Positions 8,421-16,804 of a stretch of DNA of 64,000 nt are shown piece after piece. The stretch comes from Polyangium jinanense (GTDB lineage: Bacteria > Myxococcota > Polyangia > Polyangiales > Polyangiaceae). How positions within the stretch are numbered: the stretch's first letter is position 1; the number at the start of each line of letters is the position of its first letter. The stretch covers positions 124,001 through 188,000 of the forward strand of contig NZ_JAGTJJ010000014.1 in assembly GCF_028435365.1 (NCBI RefSeq), read 5' to 3'. The translations under genes and the position numbers were made by a program. The notes under the pieces were generated by a model. It had not been told where the DNA came from. It made no database searches and saw only the letters and a list, made by a program, of their open reading frames with translations.

Positions 8421-9437
8421 ATGGCGGCGCGAGCGCGCGCTCTCCGGGAGCGCTGGTTCTTCCTGCCTGCCCTCCCCTGGATCGGATACGCGGCGCTCGT
8501 CGCGGCCGTCGACAGGCTGCGCTGGGACATCCTCCTCGCCGCGGCCCTCGCCACGACGGCGGCCTGCTGCGGTGAGCGCGTGCGTCGCTTCTACGTCGGC
8601 GCGATCCCGGCGCTCACGCTCTTCGTTCTGTACGACGCGCTCCGGTACCTGTGGCCTGCGAGCGTCTCGGCCTCGCGTGTCCTCGGCTGCGAGCTGCGCG
8701 ATGTGGAGCTCGCGTTCTTCGGCGTGAGCGTGCACGGCGCGATCGTCACGCCGAACGAGTGGCTCGCGGGCCTCGCGCATCCCGCGCTCGATCTGCTCTG
8801 CGCCGTGCCGTACGGCTCGTACCTCGGCATCATGGCGGCGCAGTACACCTACCTCTGCGTGAAGAAGCCCGACGCGGCGCGGACCTTCACGAGGCTCGCG
8901 CTCGGCACGCACGTCCTCGGTTTCGCCACGTACCTGCTGCTGCCCGCGGCGCCGCCCTGGTACGTCGCGACGCACGGCTGCGGGATCGATCTTGCGGCGC
9001 ACGGCTCACCGGCCGCGCTCACGCGGGTCGACGCGTGGCTCGGCTACGGCTACTTCGCGTCGCTCTACGGTCACGGCGCCGTGGTCTTCGGCGCGCTCCC
9101 CTCGCTGCACGTCACGTATCCGCTTTATGGATTGATCGCGACGTTCCGCACCGCGAGCGCGCCCTCGCGCGCCCTGCAAATCGCCTACGCGCTCGTGATG
9201 CCGTTCGCCGCGGTCTACCTCGGGCACCACTACGTGATCGACGTGGTGCTCGGGCTCGTGTACGTGGGGATCGTTTACGGCCTCTTGCTCGTGGTGGGCG
9301 AGGCCTCGGTTCGTCAGCGGGCCTTCGACTGGCCCGTCGCCGACTTGTCCGGCTCCCAGAGCACCTCGCCCGTGCCGAGGTGGAGCGCGACGAAGCGACT
9401 CCACACGAAGAGCGCGTCGCTCAGGCGGTTCAGGTAG
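8421..9437 (+). CDS. PAP2 superfamily protein, AUR1/inositol-phosphoceramide-synthase-like
   Basis: 338 residues, mostly hydrophobic helices. It carries the three motifs of the AUR1-type PAP2 family: LLLPAAPPW (172-180), ALPSLHVTYP with S228 and H230, and YLGHHYVID with H270 and D274, the presumed catalytic residues. AUR1 proteins move the inositol-phosphate head group from phosphatidylinositol to ceramide; other members are lipid phosphatases. With the CDP-alcohol phosphatidyltransferase 8 bp upstream, a phosphotransfer role on an inositol lipid is reasonable but not proven. The last about 41 codons lie antisense to the end of the adenosyltransferase gene (124-bp overlap), and these C-terminal residues are not conserved-looking. 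Confidence 0.8.
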   Translation: MAARARALRERWFFLPALPWIGYAALVAAVDRLRWDILLAAALATTAACCGERVRRFYVGAIPALTLFVLYDALRYLWPASVSASRVLGCELRDVELAFFGVSVHGAIVTPNEWLAGLAHPALDLLCAVPYGSYLGIMAAQYTYLCVKKPDAARTFTRLALGTHVLGFATYLLLPAAPPWYVATHGCGIDLAAHGSPAALTRVDAWLGYGYFASLYGHGAVVFGALPSLHVTYPLYGLIATFRTASAPSRALQIAYALVMPFAAVYLGHHYVIDVVLGLVYVGIVYGLLLVVGEASVRQRAFDWPVADLSGSQSTSPVPRWSATKRLHTKSASLRRFR

Positions 9438-10012
9438 GTCACGGCGAGCGGATCGACCTCCGTCTCCCGCGCGAGCGACACGCAGAGCCGCTCGGCGCGC
9501 CGGCACACCGTCCGACAAACGTGAAGGTCCGTGTTCGCGCGCGAGCCGCCCGGCAGCACGAACGAGCGCAGCACGGGCAGCTCCTCCTGGCAGCGATCCA
9601 TCTCTTCTTCGAGCCGCTCGACGTCGGCGGCCGTGACCCGGGGCTGGCGCGGATGCACGTCCTCGGGCAGCGTCGCGAGGAGCGAGCCCAGGTTGAAGAG
9701 CTCGTGCTGGACCCGGCAGAGCGAATCGGCGAGCTCCCGGAGCGGCGCCGCGCTCTCCGGGCGCGTCGTCGCAACGGCGACCCCCTCCAGGATCGACTGC
9801 CGGGCCGCGCCGACGAACGAGTTCAGCTCGTCCACCGTCCCGTAAGCCTCGATCCGGTCGTCATCCTTGGGGACGCGCTGGCCGCCCACGAGGCCCGTGT
9901 CGCCGGTGTCGCCTTTCTTCGTGTAGACCCGGTTGATGGTGACCCGCGGCTTGTTGAACGTGCGGGTCCCCTCGGTCGGGCCCTGCTCCCCCTGCTTCGA
10001 CTCGTCCGCCAT
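9314..10012 (-). CDS. cob(I)yrinic acid a,c-diamide adenosyltransferase, PduO/MMAB type
   Basis: 232 residues. Transfers the 5'-deoxyadenosyl group of ATP to cob(I)alamin, making coenzyme B12 in the cytosol. Signatures of the PduO family are VYTKKGDTGDTGLVGGQRVP near 29-48 (ATP site), DRIEAYGTVDELNSFVG, LPGGSRANTDLHVCRTVCRR and YLNRLSDALFVWSRF near the C-terminus. Length fits the family with a short extra N-terminal tail. It stands alone; no cobalamin pathway or mutase gene is near. Its 3' end overlaps the convergent PAP2 gene by 124 bp, which is unusual and may limit both transcripts. The start is the ATG at 10012. Confidence 0.93.
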   Translation of the reverse strand: MADESKQGEQGPTEGTRTFNKPRVTINRVYTKKGDTGDTGLVGGQRVPKDDDRIEAYGTVDELNSFVGAARQSILEGVAVATTRPESAAPLRELADSLCRVQHELFNLGSLLATLPEDVHPRQPRVTAADVERLEEEMDRCQEELPVLRSFVLPGGSRANTDLHVCRTVCRRAERLCVSLARETEVDPLAVTYLNRLSDALFVWSRFVALHLGTGEVLWEPDKSATGQSKAR

Positions 10013-10115
10013 GGTCCGGCCGTCCTAGGACGCCGGGGGACCTCGGTCAAGCCGAGAGGTTTCGGCGCTCGCGCGAGTTGACGATCGAGGTTGTGGGATG
10101 GGAGAGTCCCGCGCC

Positions 10116-11696
10116 ATGCGAACGAGCCTCCGTCACCTCCCGAGCACCTCGCAGCGCGCCGCGACGATCCTCGCGCGCTTCGCGGCCGCGGCCTGCCTCG
10201 CCGCGACCTTCGTCGCGTGCGGCCCGCCGCCGGAGCCCGCGAAGCCGCCGGAGAGCGCGGAAGAGCGCGCCGAGAAGTCCAAGATCGAAAACGCCAAGAA
10301 GCTCATCGAGAAGGCCGACGAGGCCTACAACGCCAAGGACTTCGACGAGGCGCGCAAGCTCCTCGGCCAGGCGAAGGACCTGAACGTCGAGTCGCTGAGC
10401 TTCCAGATCACCGAGCAGCTCGAGAAGGTCGACAAGCGCCACGCCAAGCTCTGGGCGAACGAGGTCGAGCCGTCGCTGAAGGACGGCGACTGCAAGGGCG
10501 CGTTCGGCGAGATCGCGGGCCCGATGCGCGATCTCGAGAGTGATGTCTTCGTCCGCGAGCTCCGTCGCCTCATCGGCGCGCAGGCCCTCGCGTGCGTGCA
10601 GTCGCGGATCGACGAGGCCACGACGGCGGGCAAGTACGCCGCGGCGCGCACGCTCGTCGCTTCGGAGGACACGAAGACGGTGCTCGGCGGCGCCGCGCAG
10701 AAGAAGCTCGTGACCGAGGTCGACACCACGATCTTCGAGGCGAAGAAGGCCGAGCTCGACGAGCCGCTCAAGGCCAAGCGCTGGGCCGACGCGATCGCGA
10801 AGATCGACGAGGCGCAGAAGAACGGCGACATCGGCGACGAAGGCGCGAAGGGCCTGCTCGGCGTGGTGCGCGCGGCGATCACGCCCGAGATCGCGGGCAT
10901 GGCGGCGCGGGCCGTGGGGCAAGGCCGCGAGGCGCTGAAGGCGCTCGAAGACGTCGACAAGCTCATCAAGCTCGCGCGCTGGGAAATCGTGGGCCCGGAC
11001 ATGGCGCCCGTCGCCAAGGACAAGACGGCGCCCGAGGTCGTGGCGAAGAAGCGCCAGGCGCTCGCGGTCTGGGTCGAGGCCCAGCGCGTGAAGATGAAGC
11101 CCGGCAAAAAGGCCGAGAAGCGCTGGGCGCACGGCAAGGTCGCGGTCCTGCCCGCGGCGAAGAGCGACGCCCCGTCGAAGCGGGATCTCGCGCCCGCGAC
11201 CGAGGTGTGGATCCTCGGACAAACCAAGGACCTCGCGCTCGTCACGGACGTCGATCCGGCGGGCGCCTCGCTCGACGTGCAGCTCGAGCGCGCCGTCGGC
11301 TGGGCGCCGCTCGCGCGGCTCGCCCCGAAGAACACGACCGAGTGGATCCCGCCGGACGATCAGCTCGTCGGCACGCGCGTCTGGGCGCCGCTCCGCCAGG
11401 GCGAGGCGAACCTCGAGCTCGGCATCGTCTCGGCCGTGAAGGGGCAAGACGTCACGGTCAAGCGCCTCGCCGACGACAAGGAGATCCAGGTCAAGCGCGG
11501 CACGTTGCGCCTCGGCCGCCTCCTGCCGGGCGCGAAGCTCGTCGCGTTCTGCCAGGCGAAGACGCAGATCGTCACGCTGGAGGAGATCCTGCCCGATCAG
11601 CGCACGGTGAAGCTCGTGTGCGAGGGTGGCCTCCGCAAGGACGAGGTCCTGCCCGGCCTGCGCGCGCGCCCCGAGGACCTGCCCGCGCCCAAGTGA
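10116..11696 (+). CDS. TPR-like lipoprotein, function unknown
   Basis: 526 residues from the ATG at 10116, chosen over the ATG at 10098 because GGGAGAG sits 9 bp before it. Signal peptide with lipobox FVAC (C35) after a long Ala-rich h-region. Residues about 50-300 are Ala/Lys/Glu-rich helices resembling degenerate tetratricopeptide repeats (IENAKKLIEKADEAYNAKDF is typical). The C-terminal 200 residues look beta-rich, with WILGQTKDLALVTDVD and VGTRVWAPLRQGE as possible SH3-like strands. No catalytic motif is seen. Divergent from the adenosyltransferase gene. A scaffold role at the envelope is the most that can be inferred. Confidence 0.75.
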   Translation: MRTSLRHLPSTSQRAATILARFAAAACLAATFVACGPPPEPAKPPESAEERAEKSKIENAKKLIEKADEAYNAKDFDEARKLLGQAKDLNVESLSFQITEQLEKVDKRHAKLWANEVEPSLKDGDCKGAFGEIAGPMRDLESDVFVRELRRLIGAQALACVQSRIDEATTAGKYAAARTLVASEDTKTVLGGAAQKKLVTEVDTTIFEAKKAELDEPLKAKRWADAIAKIDEAQKNGDIGDEGAKGLLGVVRAAITPEIAGMAARAVGQGREALKALEDVDKLIKLARWEIVGPDMAPVAKDKTAPEVVAKKRQALAVWVEAQRVKMKPGKKAEKRWAHGKVAVLPAAKSDAPSKRDLAPATEVWILGQTKDLALVTDVDPAGASLDVQLERAVGWAPLARLAPKNTTEWIPPDDQLVGTRVWAPLRQGEANLELGIVSAVKGQDVTVKRLADDKEIQVKRGTLRLGRLLPGAKLVAFCQAKTQIVTLEEILPDQRTVKLVCEGGLRKDEVLPGLRARPEDLPAPK

Positions 11697-11701
11697 GCAA
11701 G

Positions 11702-11722
11702 GACCCGCCACGTGCGCGGGTC
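11702..11722 (+). terminator. possible terminator hairpin after the TPR lipoprotein
   Basis: Seven-base arms GACCCGC (11702-11708) and GCGGGTC (11716-11722) enclose a 7-nt loop, 5 bp after the stop codon. No U-tract follows, so if it terminates it is not a classical intrinsic terminator. Confidence 0.35.
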
Positions 11723-11794
11723 GGCCGTCCGGGCCACCCTTGACGGCATCCCACGTCCGAACGACGAACCCGTCTCCGCCCACCGAGGAGCCGC

Positions 11795-12961
11795 ATGCCG
11801 ACGACCTACACCGATCTGATCGCCGAGGTCCGCAAGACCGTCTCGACCGTGACTCTGGAGGAGATCAAGCGCCGCCTCGAGGCCCGCGAGCCGATGGTGC
11901 TCGTCGACGTGCGCGAGAAAGAGGAGAACCGCGCCGGCTACATCCCGGGCGCGATCAGCGTCCCGCGTGGCTTCCTCGAGATGCAGATCGAGCAGAAGGT
12001 CCCGGACAAGAACGCGCCCGTGGTCCTCTACTGCGCGGGCGGCACGCGCTCGGCGCTCGCCGCGAAGACGCTGATCGATCTCGGCTACACGCACGTCGAG
12101 AGCGCGAACCCCGGCTTCGTGCGCTGGAAGGATCTCGGGTATCCGATGGAGACCCCGCCCCAGCTCACGGACGCGCAGCGCGATCGATACTCGCGCCACC
12201 TGCTCCTGCCCGAGGTCGGCGAAGTGGGGCAAGCCAAACTCCTCGCGTCGAAAATCCTGCTGCTCGGCGCGGGTGGCCTCGGCAGCCCCGCTGCGCTCTA
12301 CCTCGCCGCGGCCGGCGTCGGCACGCTCGGCCTCGTCGACGCCGACGTCGTCGACGCCTCGAACCTCCAGCGCCAGATCATGCACGCCACGTCGCGCGTC
12401 GGCCTGCCCAAGGTGGAAAGCGGCGAGAAGACGATCCGCGATCTCAACCCCGACGTGAAGGTCGTGAAGTTCGAGGAGCGGCTCACGAGCCACAACGTCG
12501 AGCGCATCTTCCGCGACTTCGACATCATCGTGGACGGCTGCGACAACTTCCCCACGCGTTACCTCGTGAACGACGCCTCCGTGTGGATGAAGAAGCCCGT
12601 CGTGCACGGCTCGATCTTCCGCTTCGAGGGTCAGGTCACGACCTTCCACCCCGCGGCCGGCGGACCTTGTTATCGCTGCCTCTACCCCGAGCCGCCGCCG
12701 CCGCACCTCGCGCCGAGCTGCCAGGAGGCCGGCGTGCTCGGCATCCTCCCGGGCGTCGTGGGCACGATCCAGGCGACCGAGGCGATCAAGCTCGTGCTCG
12801 GCCAGGGAAGCCCGCTCATCGGCCGCCTGCTCACCTACGACTCGCTGCGCATGAAGTTCGGCGAGCTCAAGCTCCGCAAGGACAAGACCTGCCCCGTCTG
12901 CGGCTCGGATCCGACGATCACGAGCTACATCGACTACGAACACTTCTGCAACATCGGCTGA
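11795..12961 (+). CDS. moeB: molybdopterin-synthase adenylyltransferase with N-terminal rhodanese domain
   Basis: 388 residues combining sulphur transfer and E1-like activation. Residues 1-115 are a rhodanese domain (LVDVREKEENRAGYIPGA at 36-53, persulphide cysteine C80 in LYCAGGTRS). Residues 125-388 are a ThiF/MoeB adenylation domain: LGAGGLGSP (157-165), VDADVVDASNLQRQ (181-194), VDGCDNF (247-253), zinc ligands C292, C295, C366 and C369, and C309 in CQEAGVLG matching the conserved cysteine of MoeZ/MOCS3. It adenylates the C-terminal Gly of a MoaD/ThiS-type carrier so that sulphur can be loaded. In MoeZ and MOCS3 the rhodanese is C-terminal; here it is N-terminal. GAGGAG precedes the ATG. 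No carrier gene is adjacent. Confidence 0.92.
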   Translation: MPTTYTDLIAEVRKTVSTVTLEEIKRRLEAREPMVLVDVREKEENRAGYIPGAISVPRGFLEMQIEQKVPDKNAPVVLYCAGGTRSALAAKTLIDLGYTHVESANPGFVRWKDLGYPMETPPQLTDAQRDRYSRHLLLPEVGEVGQAKLLASKILLLGAGGLGSPAALYLAAAGVGTLGLVDADVVDASNLQRQIMHATSRVGLPKVESGEKTIRDLNPDVKVVKFEERLTSHNVERIFRDFDIIVDGCDNFPTRYLVNDASVWMKKPVVHGSIFRFEGQVTTFHPAAGGPCYRCLYPEPPPPHLAPSCQEAGVLGILPGVVGTIQATEAIKLVLGQGSPLIGRLLTYDSLRMKFGELKLRKDKTCPVCGSDPTITSYIDYEHFCNIG

Positions 12962-12967
12962 TCACGC

Positions 12968-13291
12968 TCACGCGTACGAGGCGACGACGTCCTTCGACGG
13001 ACGCTCGATCGCCTCGATCCGGCTCGTCACGATCTGCCGGCTCGCGTCGACGGCCGTCGCGAACCAGATCGCGTCTCCCACGCCGGGCGTCTCGATGCGC
13101 GGGATCACCGCGCCGTTCGGGAACAGTCGCACGCCCCCTTCGAGCTTCAACGAGACCGCGATGTGCGCGGGGACGAACTTCCCCGTCCGCCTGTCCCGCA
13201 CCGCGACGCAGACCCCGTCGCGCATGTGGTACTCCGTGTTTCGCGTGACGTAGACGCAGTGCCTTCGACGCTCGACGCCAGGGTATCCCAT
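12968..13291 (-). CDS. hypothetical protein, 107 aa
   Basis: Starts at the ATG at 13291, which has GAGGAG about 10 bp upstream; the longer frame to 13471 has no such signal. Beta-rich sequence with CVYVTRNTEYHMRDGVCVAV, RRTGKFVPAHIAVSLKLEGG and VGDAIWFATAVDASRQIVTS. No signal peptide or membrane segment, so probably cytosolic. I do not recognise a family. It is convergent with moeB, 6 bp between stops, and divergent from the next gene. Confidence 0.65.
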   Translation of the reverse strand: MGYPGVERRRHCVYVTRNTEYHMRDGVCVAVRDRRTGKFVPAHIAVSLKLEGGVRLFPNGAVIPRIETPGVGDAIWFATAVDASRQIVTSRIEAIERPSKDVVASYA

Positions 13292-13464
13292 CTCGGTTTC
13301 GCTCCTCGTCCGCGACCCTCGCAGACGACACGCCCGAGGGCCAAGTTCATGCGGTCCCGCGCACGAAACCGCCGAGGCACGGAACCACCCCCGAGCGCAA
13401 GTTCCCACGCGATCGTGGCCGTTTTTTCGATCCCGGCGCGCGAGATCTCTACGATCCGCCGCCG

Positions 13465-13920
13465 ATGGCAAATCGCCCTCCTTTCCCGCGTCCGGGCATC
13501 GCCAAGGCAGGCCCGGGGCCCCTCGTCCGGCGCAGGCAGCTCGAGCTCGTCGCCGCCGAGGACGGCCTCGTCCGCGCCATGGTCGAAGGCGCGGACATCG
13601 TCAGCGAGGGCATGCCCATCACCGAAGGAGACGGCGTCGTCTACTACGGCTCGACGAGCGTGCTTTTGCTCGCGCGCTCCCGCGGTGGCACGCTGCCCGA
13701 TCCCGACCTCGCGTCCATGGCCGCGCTCCTCGCGTGTGACCCACACCTCAAGCTCCGCGCGCTCCGCATTGCGCGAAGGGAGGCGTGTACACGTGTGCAG
13801 GGGGAGCTCGGACCGGTGCGCGCCGAGATCGAGGTGCGCACATCTTCCGCGGGTGTCGCCGTGGTGGTCGACGTCGTCGCCGTCGTACATGCCTCCGCCG
13901 CGAGCGGCGCGTCGCGCTAA
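13465..13920 (+). CDS. hypothetical protein, 151 aa
   Basis: No signal peptide. The central part (about 25-75) reads RQLELVAAEDGLVRAMVEGA and VSEGMPITEGDGVVYYGSTS, a strand-rich region. The C-terminal part ends in a Val/Ala-rich strand (TSSAGVAVVVDVVAVVHA). No family recognised. It lies 35 bp upstream of the MerR-TPR gene in the same direction and may be cotranscribed with it. Confidence 0.6.
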   Translation: MANRPPFPRPGIAKAGPGPLVRRRQLELVAAEDGLVRAMVEGADIVSEGMPITEGDGVVYYGSTSVLLLARSRGGTLPDPDLASMAALLACDPHLKLRALRIARREACTRVQGELGPVRAEIEVRTSSAGVAVVVDVVAVVHASAASGASR

Positions 13921-13955
13921 GCTCGCTCTTCGCTCCTCGCGACCTCTCTAGCGTT

Positions 13956-14978
13956 ATGAACAACAAAGAACGCCGCGACCCCGAGCAAAACAAGGTCATC
14001 CACGTGATCTTCGGGCCGGGCGGTGGACGTGTCGCCGAGCCTCCGAAGCGCCTGCCCGATCCCGCCCCGTCGGGTTTGCCCGCGGAGCTGCCCGTACCGC
14101 AGACGCGCGAGCCCGTGAGCGACATGTTCACCGGCGCCGAGGTTTGTCGCTTGCTCGGCATCTCCGCGGGCCGCCTGCGCTCCCTCGATCGCGCGGGCAT
14201 CGTCTCGCCGAGCGGTCGTCGCAAGGGCCGCCGCGCGTACACGTTCTCGGACGTGATCGCGCTGCGCGCCGCGCGAGATCTGCTCGCGCGCAAGGTGCGT
14301 CTCCGCGACGTCGCGCGCGCGGTCGAGAACATCCGCGGCGCGCTGCCCAAGGTCACGCGCCCGCTCGCCGAGCTGCGCATCGTCTCCGATGGACAGCGCG
14401 TCGTCGTGAAGAGCGCGGCGGGCACGTTCGAACCGCTCACCGGGCAGATGGTGCTCGACTTCGACGTGAAGTCGCTGCGCGACGACGTCGTGCGCGTCCT
14501 GCGTCCGATGGTCGGTCGTGATCGCGCGAAGACCGCGTACGAGATCTACGTGCGCGCCAGCCAGCTCGACGAGAACCCGTCCACGATGACCGAGGCCGAG
14601 GAGCTTTACCGTCGCGCGCTCGAGGTCGATCCGTGGCTCGCGATCGCGTACACGAACCTCGGCAACATCTGCTTCCGTCGCGGCGACGAAGCGCAGGCCG
14701 AGTCGCTCTATCGACGCGCGCTCGAGATCGATCGCAAGCAACCCGAGGCGCAGTACAACCTCGGCTACGTCATGCTCGAACGTGGTCACGCGGCGCAGGC
14801 CGTCGAGTTTTTCCGCGGCGCGATCGAGAGTGATCCGCGCTTCGCCGACGCCTACTTCAACCTCGCGATGGCGTACGAGCAGGTCGGCGAGAGCGCGAAG
14901 GCGCGGCCGTGCTGGCGCAAGTACCTCGAGATCGAACCCACGGGCACGTGGGCCGAGATCGCGCGCCGGCATCTATAG
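13956..14978 (+). CDS. MerR-type HTH protein with C-terminal TPR repeats
   Basis: 340 residues from the ATG at 13956; the upstream extension of the frame is Arg-rich and non-coding in character. Residues 58-125 form a MerR-like winged helix (FTGAEVCRLLGISAGRLRSL, then RAYTFSDVIALRAARDLLAR). Residues about 135-200 are a linker with strands. From about 205 to 330 there are TPR units: EELYRRALEVDPWLAIAYTN, SLYRRALEIDRKQPEAQYNL and EFFRGAIESDPRFADAYFNL. A DNA-binding head with a protein-interaction tail suggests a regulator or nucleoid-associated adaptor; target unknown. It ends 4 bp before a bidirectional hairpin. Confidence 0.85.
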   Translation: MNNKERRDPEQNKVIHVIFGPGGGRVAEPPKRLPDPAPSGLPAELPVPQTREPVSDMFTGAEVCRLLGISAGRLRSLDRAGIVSPSGRRKGRRAYTFSDVIALRAARDLLARKVRLRDVARAVENIRGALPKVTRPLAELRIVSDGQRVVVKSAAGTFEPLTGQMVLDFDVKSLRDDVVRVLRPMVGRDRAKTAYEIYVRASQLDENPSTMTEAEELYRRALEVDPWLAIAYTNLGNICFRRGDEAQAESLYRRALEIDRKQPEAQYNLGYVMLERGHAAQAVEFFRGAIESDPRFADAYFNLAMAYEQVGESAKARPCWRKYLEIEPTGTWAEIARRHL

Positions 14979-14982
14979 TCCC

Positions 14983-15007
14983 GAGGGGGACGTCTCGCGT
15001 CCCCCTC
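14983..15007. terminator. bidirectional terminator-like hairpin
   Basis: Perfect 10-bp stem GAGGGGGACG (14983-14992) with CGTCCCCCTC (14998-15007) and loop TCTCG, 4 bp after the MerR-TPR stop and 18 bp before the stop of the convergent PEGA gene. Placement between two convergent stops supports termination in both directions; there is no U-tract. Confidence 0.6.
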
Positions 15008-15025
15008 TCGTCGCTGCTCGCCGCG

Positions 15026-15436
15026 TTACTTCTGCTCGCGAATCTTCGGCGGGTGATCGAGCTTCACTGTCTGGTGATCGCCCGGCGAAACATTGACGCT
15101 CATCGTCCGATCGCCCTCGGCCGGATCGAGGAACGTCACGTCGTGACTCCCCATCTTCACCCGGTAATTCGTGAGCGGCGTCTTCCCGATCGGCTTGCCG
15201 TCGAGCAGCACGTCTTGCGGGGGATCCGAGAGGATATCGAGGGTCCCCGAATCCTCCACGACTTCCTCGCCCGGCAGCGGCTCCTCGGCCTTCGGGGCGG
15301 TTTGGCTCGCCGCCGTCTCAGGCCCGGCCCCGCTCTCGGAGGCCCCTCCGCAACCGAGCGTGCCTCCCCCGGCGAACACGAAGACCATGGAAATCGCAAG
15401 GATAGTGCGGGTCGCCTTCCGCGACAGGCTCGTCAT
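15026..15436 (-). CDS. PEGA-domain lipoprotein
   Basis: 136 residues from the ATG at 15436; the open frame upstream lacks a signal. Lipoprotein signal with lipobox TLGC (C29). An acidic spacer (about 30-62) leads to a PEGA domain with GTLDILSDPPQDVLLDGKPI, GKTPLTNYRVKMGSHDVTFL and a closing strand. PEGA domains are small beta modules found on surface proteins and next to kinases. A binding partner is not evident here. Divergent from the Pro/Gly-rich membrane protein gene. Confidence 0.82.
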   Translation of the reverse strand: MTSLSRKATRTILAISMVFVFAGGGTLGCGGASESGAGPETAASQTAPKAEEPLPGEEVVEDSGTLDILSDPPQDVLLDGKPIGKTPLTNYRVKMGSHDVTFLDPAEGDRTMSVNVSPGDHQTVKLDHPPKIREQK

Positions 15437-15573
15437 GAGGGTCGATCCTAGCAGCAGCCGCGCAGCCCCGACCGGCGGATCCTGTTCGTCTCGTCTGGAT
15501 CCGTTTGCCCGTCCTTCCCCATTTTGCGGCATACTCCGTCGCCATGATCGAGAACACGACGGGAGAGCCGCGC

Positions 15574-16800
15574 ATGGCAAATGGATTTGGACCCGGTGGT
15601 GGCGGATTGCCGCCTCCGGCACCTCCCCCGGGGGCGCCGCCTTCCGGTGGTGACAACTTCGGCGGTGGTGGCCCGCCCGGCGGCTTCGGCGGTGGCCCGC
15701 CCGGCGGCTACGGTCCTCCTCCCGGCGCGCCTCCCGGCGGCTACGGTGGTCCTCCCGGCGGCGGTCCTCCCGGCGGCGGCGGCTACGGCGGTCCTCCCGG
15801 CGCGCCTCCCGGCGGCGGCGGCTTCGGTGGTCCCCCCGGCGGTCCTCCCGGCGGCGGCGGCTTTGGTGGTCCTCCCGGCGGGCCTCCCGGCGGCGGTTAC
15901 GGTCCTCCTCCCGGCGGCGGCTACGGCCCTCCTCCCGGCGGCAACTTCGGCGGGCCTCCGATGGGCGGGCCTCCGATGGGTGGACCTCCCATGGGCGCCC
16001 CGATCATCCCGCAGCAGAAGAAGGGCCCGAACATGGGCCTCATCATCGGCCTCGGCTGCGGCGGCCTCCTCCTGGTCACCATCATCGGCGTCGTCGGCTT
16101 CTTCTGGTACGCGGCCAAGAAGACGTCCGAGGCGATCGCGGCGATCCCGCTCGACTCGGCGAACCCGGACGGCCCGAAGCTCGGCGATCTCGGCGACCTC
16201 ACCAAGCCCGCGAAGCCCGGTGATCTCAAGGCCGAGCTGAAGGATCTCCGCAACTACAAGGCCGAGTACGGCAGCACGATCCACTTCGTCGGCGAGATCC
16301 ACAACACGGGCAAGGATCCGCTCGGCTTCCCGAACATCAAGGTGACGTTCTACGACGACGCGAACACCGCGATCGACAGCGGCACCTGCTCGAGCCTCAT
16401 CCGCGAGCTCGCGCCGGGCGAGAAGGTCCCCTGCACGTTCTCGCTCTACAAGACGACGAAGTGGGCCTCGTACAAGACCGAGTCGAACCCGATGAAGCCG
16501 TTCTTCACGGGCAAGGCCGCGAAGCTCAAGATCTCGGACACCAAGTTCACGGCCAAGAAGGGCTTCAACCCCCACCAGGTCGAGGGCAAGATCACGAACG
16601 AGAGCGCGTTCAAGGCGAAGAGCGTGTGGGCGCTCGTCTCGCTCTACGACAAGGAAGGCAAGATCTGCGGCGCAGATCAGGCCCTCGTCGCCGGCAACGA
16701 TCTCGACTCCAACTCGGGCGGCATCTTCACGGCGAAGATCTACAACGTCGCCGCTCCGCCCGACACCTTCCGCGTCCTCGCCGTCGGCTACAGCGAGTGA
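15574..16800 (+). CDS. Pro/Gly-rich membrane protein with FxLYD-like domains
   Basis: 408 residues from the ATG at 15574, preceded by GGGAGAG at 7 bp; an in-frame ATG at 15544 has no such site. Residues about 1-145 are a low-complexity tail of PPGG/GGYGG/GGFGG units. A single transmembrane helix follows (LIIGLGCGGLLLVTIIGVVG). The outer part holds two related beta domains: FVGEIHNTGKDPLGFPNIKV with VTFYDDAN, matching the FxLYD pattern, and VEGKITNESAFKAKSVWALV with SLYDKEGK. The topology would place the Pro/Gly tail in the cytosol and the FxLYD domains outside. Function unknown. Followed after 4 bp by a 70-residue ORF. Confidence 0.78.
   Translation: MANGFGPGGGGLPPPAPPPGAPPSGGDNFGGGGPPGGFGGGPPGGYGPPPGAPPGGYGGPPGGGPPGGGGYGGPPGAPPGGGGFGGPPGGPPGGGGFGGPPGGPPGGGYGPPPGGGYGPPPGGNFGGPPMGGPPMGGPPMGAPIIPQQKKGPNMGLIIGLGCGGLLLVTIIGVVGFFWYAAKKTSEAIAAIPLDSANPDGPKLGDLGDLTKPAKPGDLKAELKDLRNYKAEYGSTIHFVGEIHNTGKDPLGFPNIKVTFYDDANTAIDSGTCSSLIRELAPGEKVPCTFSLYKTTKWASYKTESNPMKPFFTGKAAKLKISDTKFTAKKGFNPHQVEGKITNESAFKAKSVWALVSLYDKEGKICGADQALVAGNDLDSNSGGIFTAKIYNVAAPPDTFRVLAVGYSE
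15595..16010 (+). repeat. Pro/Gly-coding low-complexity repeat inside the membrane protein gene
   Basis: Imperfect tandem GGNGGNCCTCCCGGC-type units encode the PPGG/GG(Y/F)GG tail. Unit number could vary between strains by slippage. It is in frame throughout. Confidence 0.8.
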
Positions 16801-16804
16801 TCCA

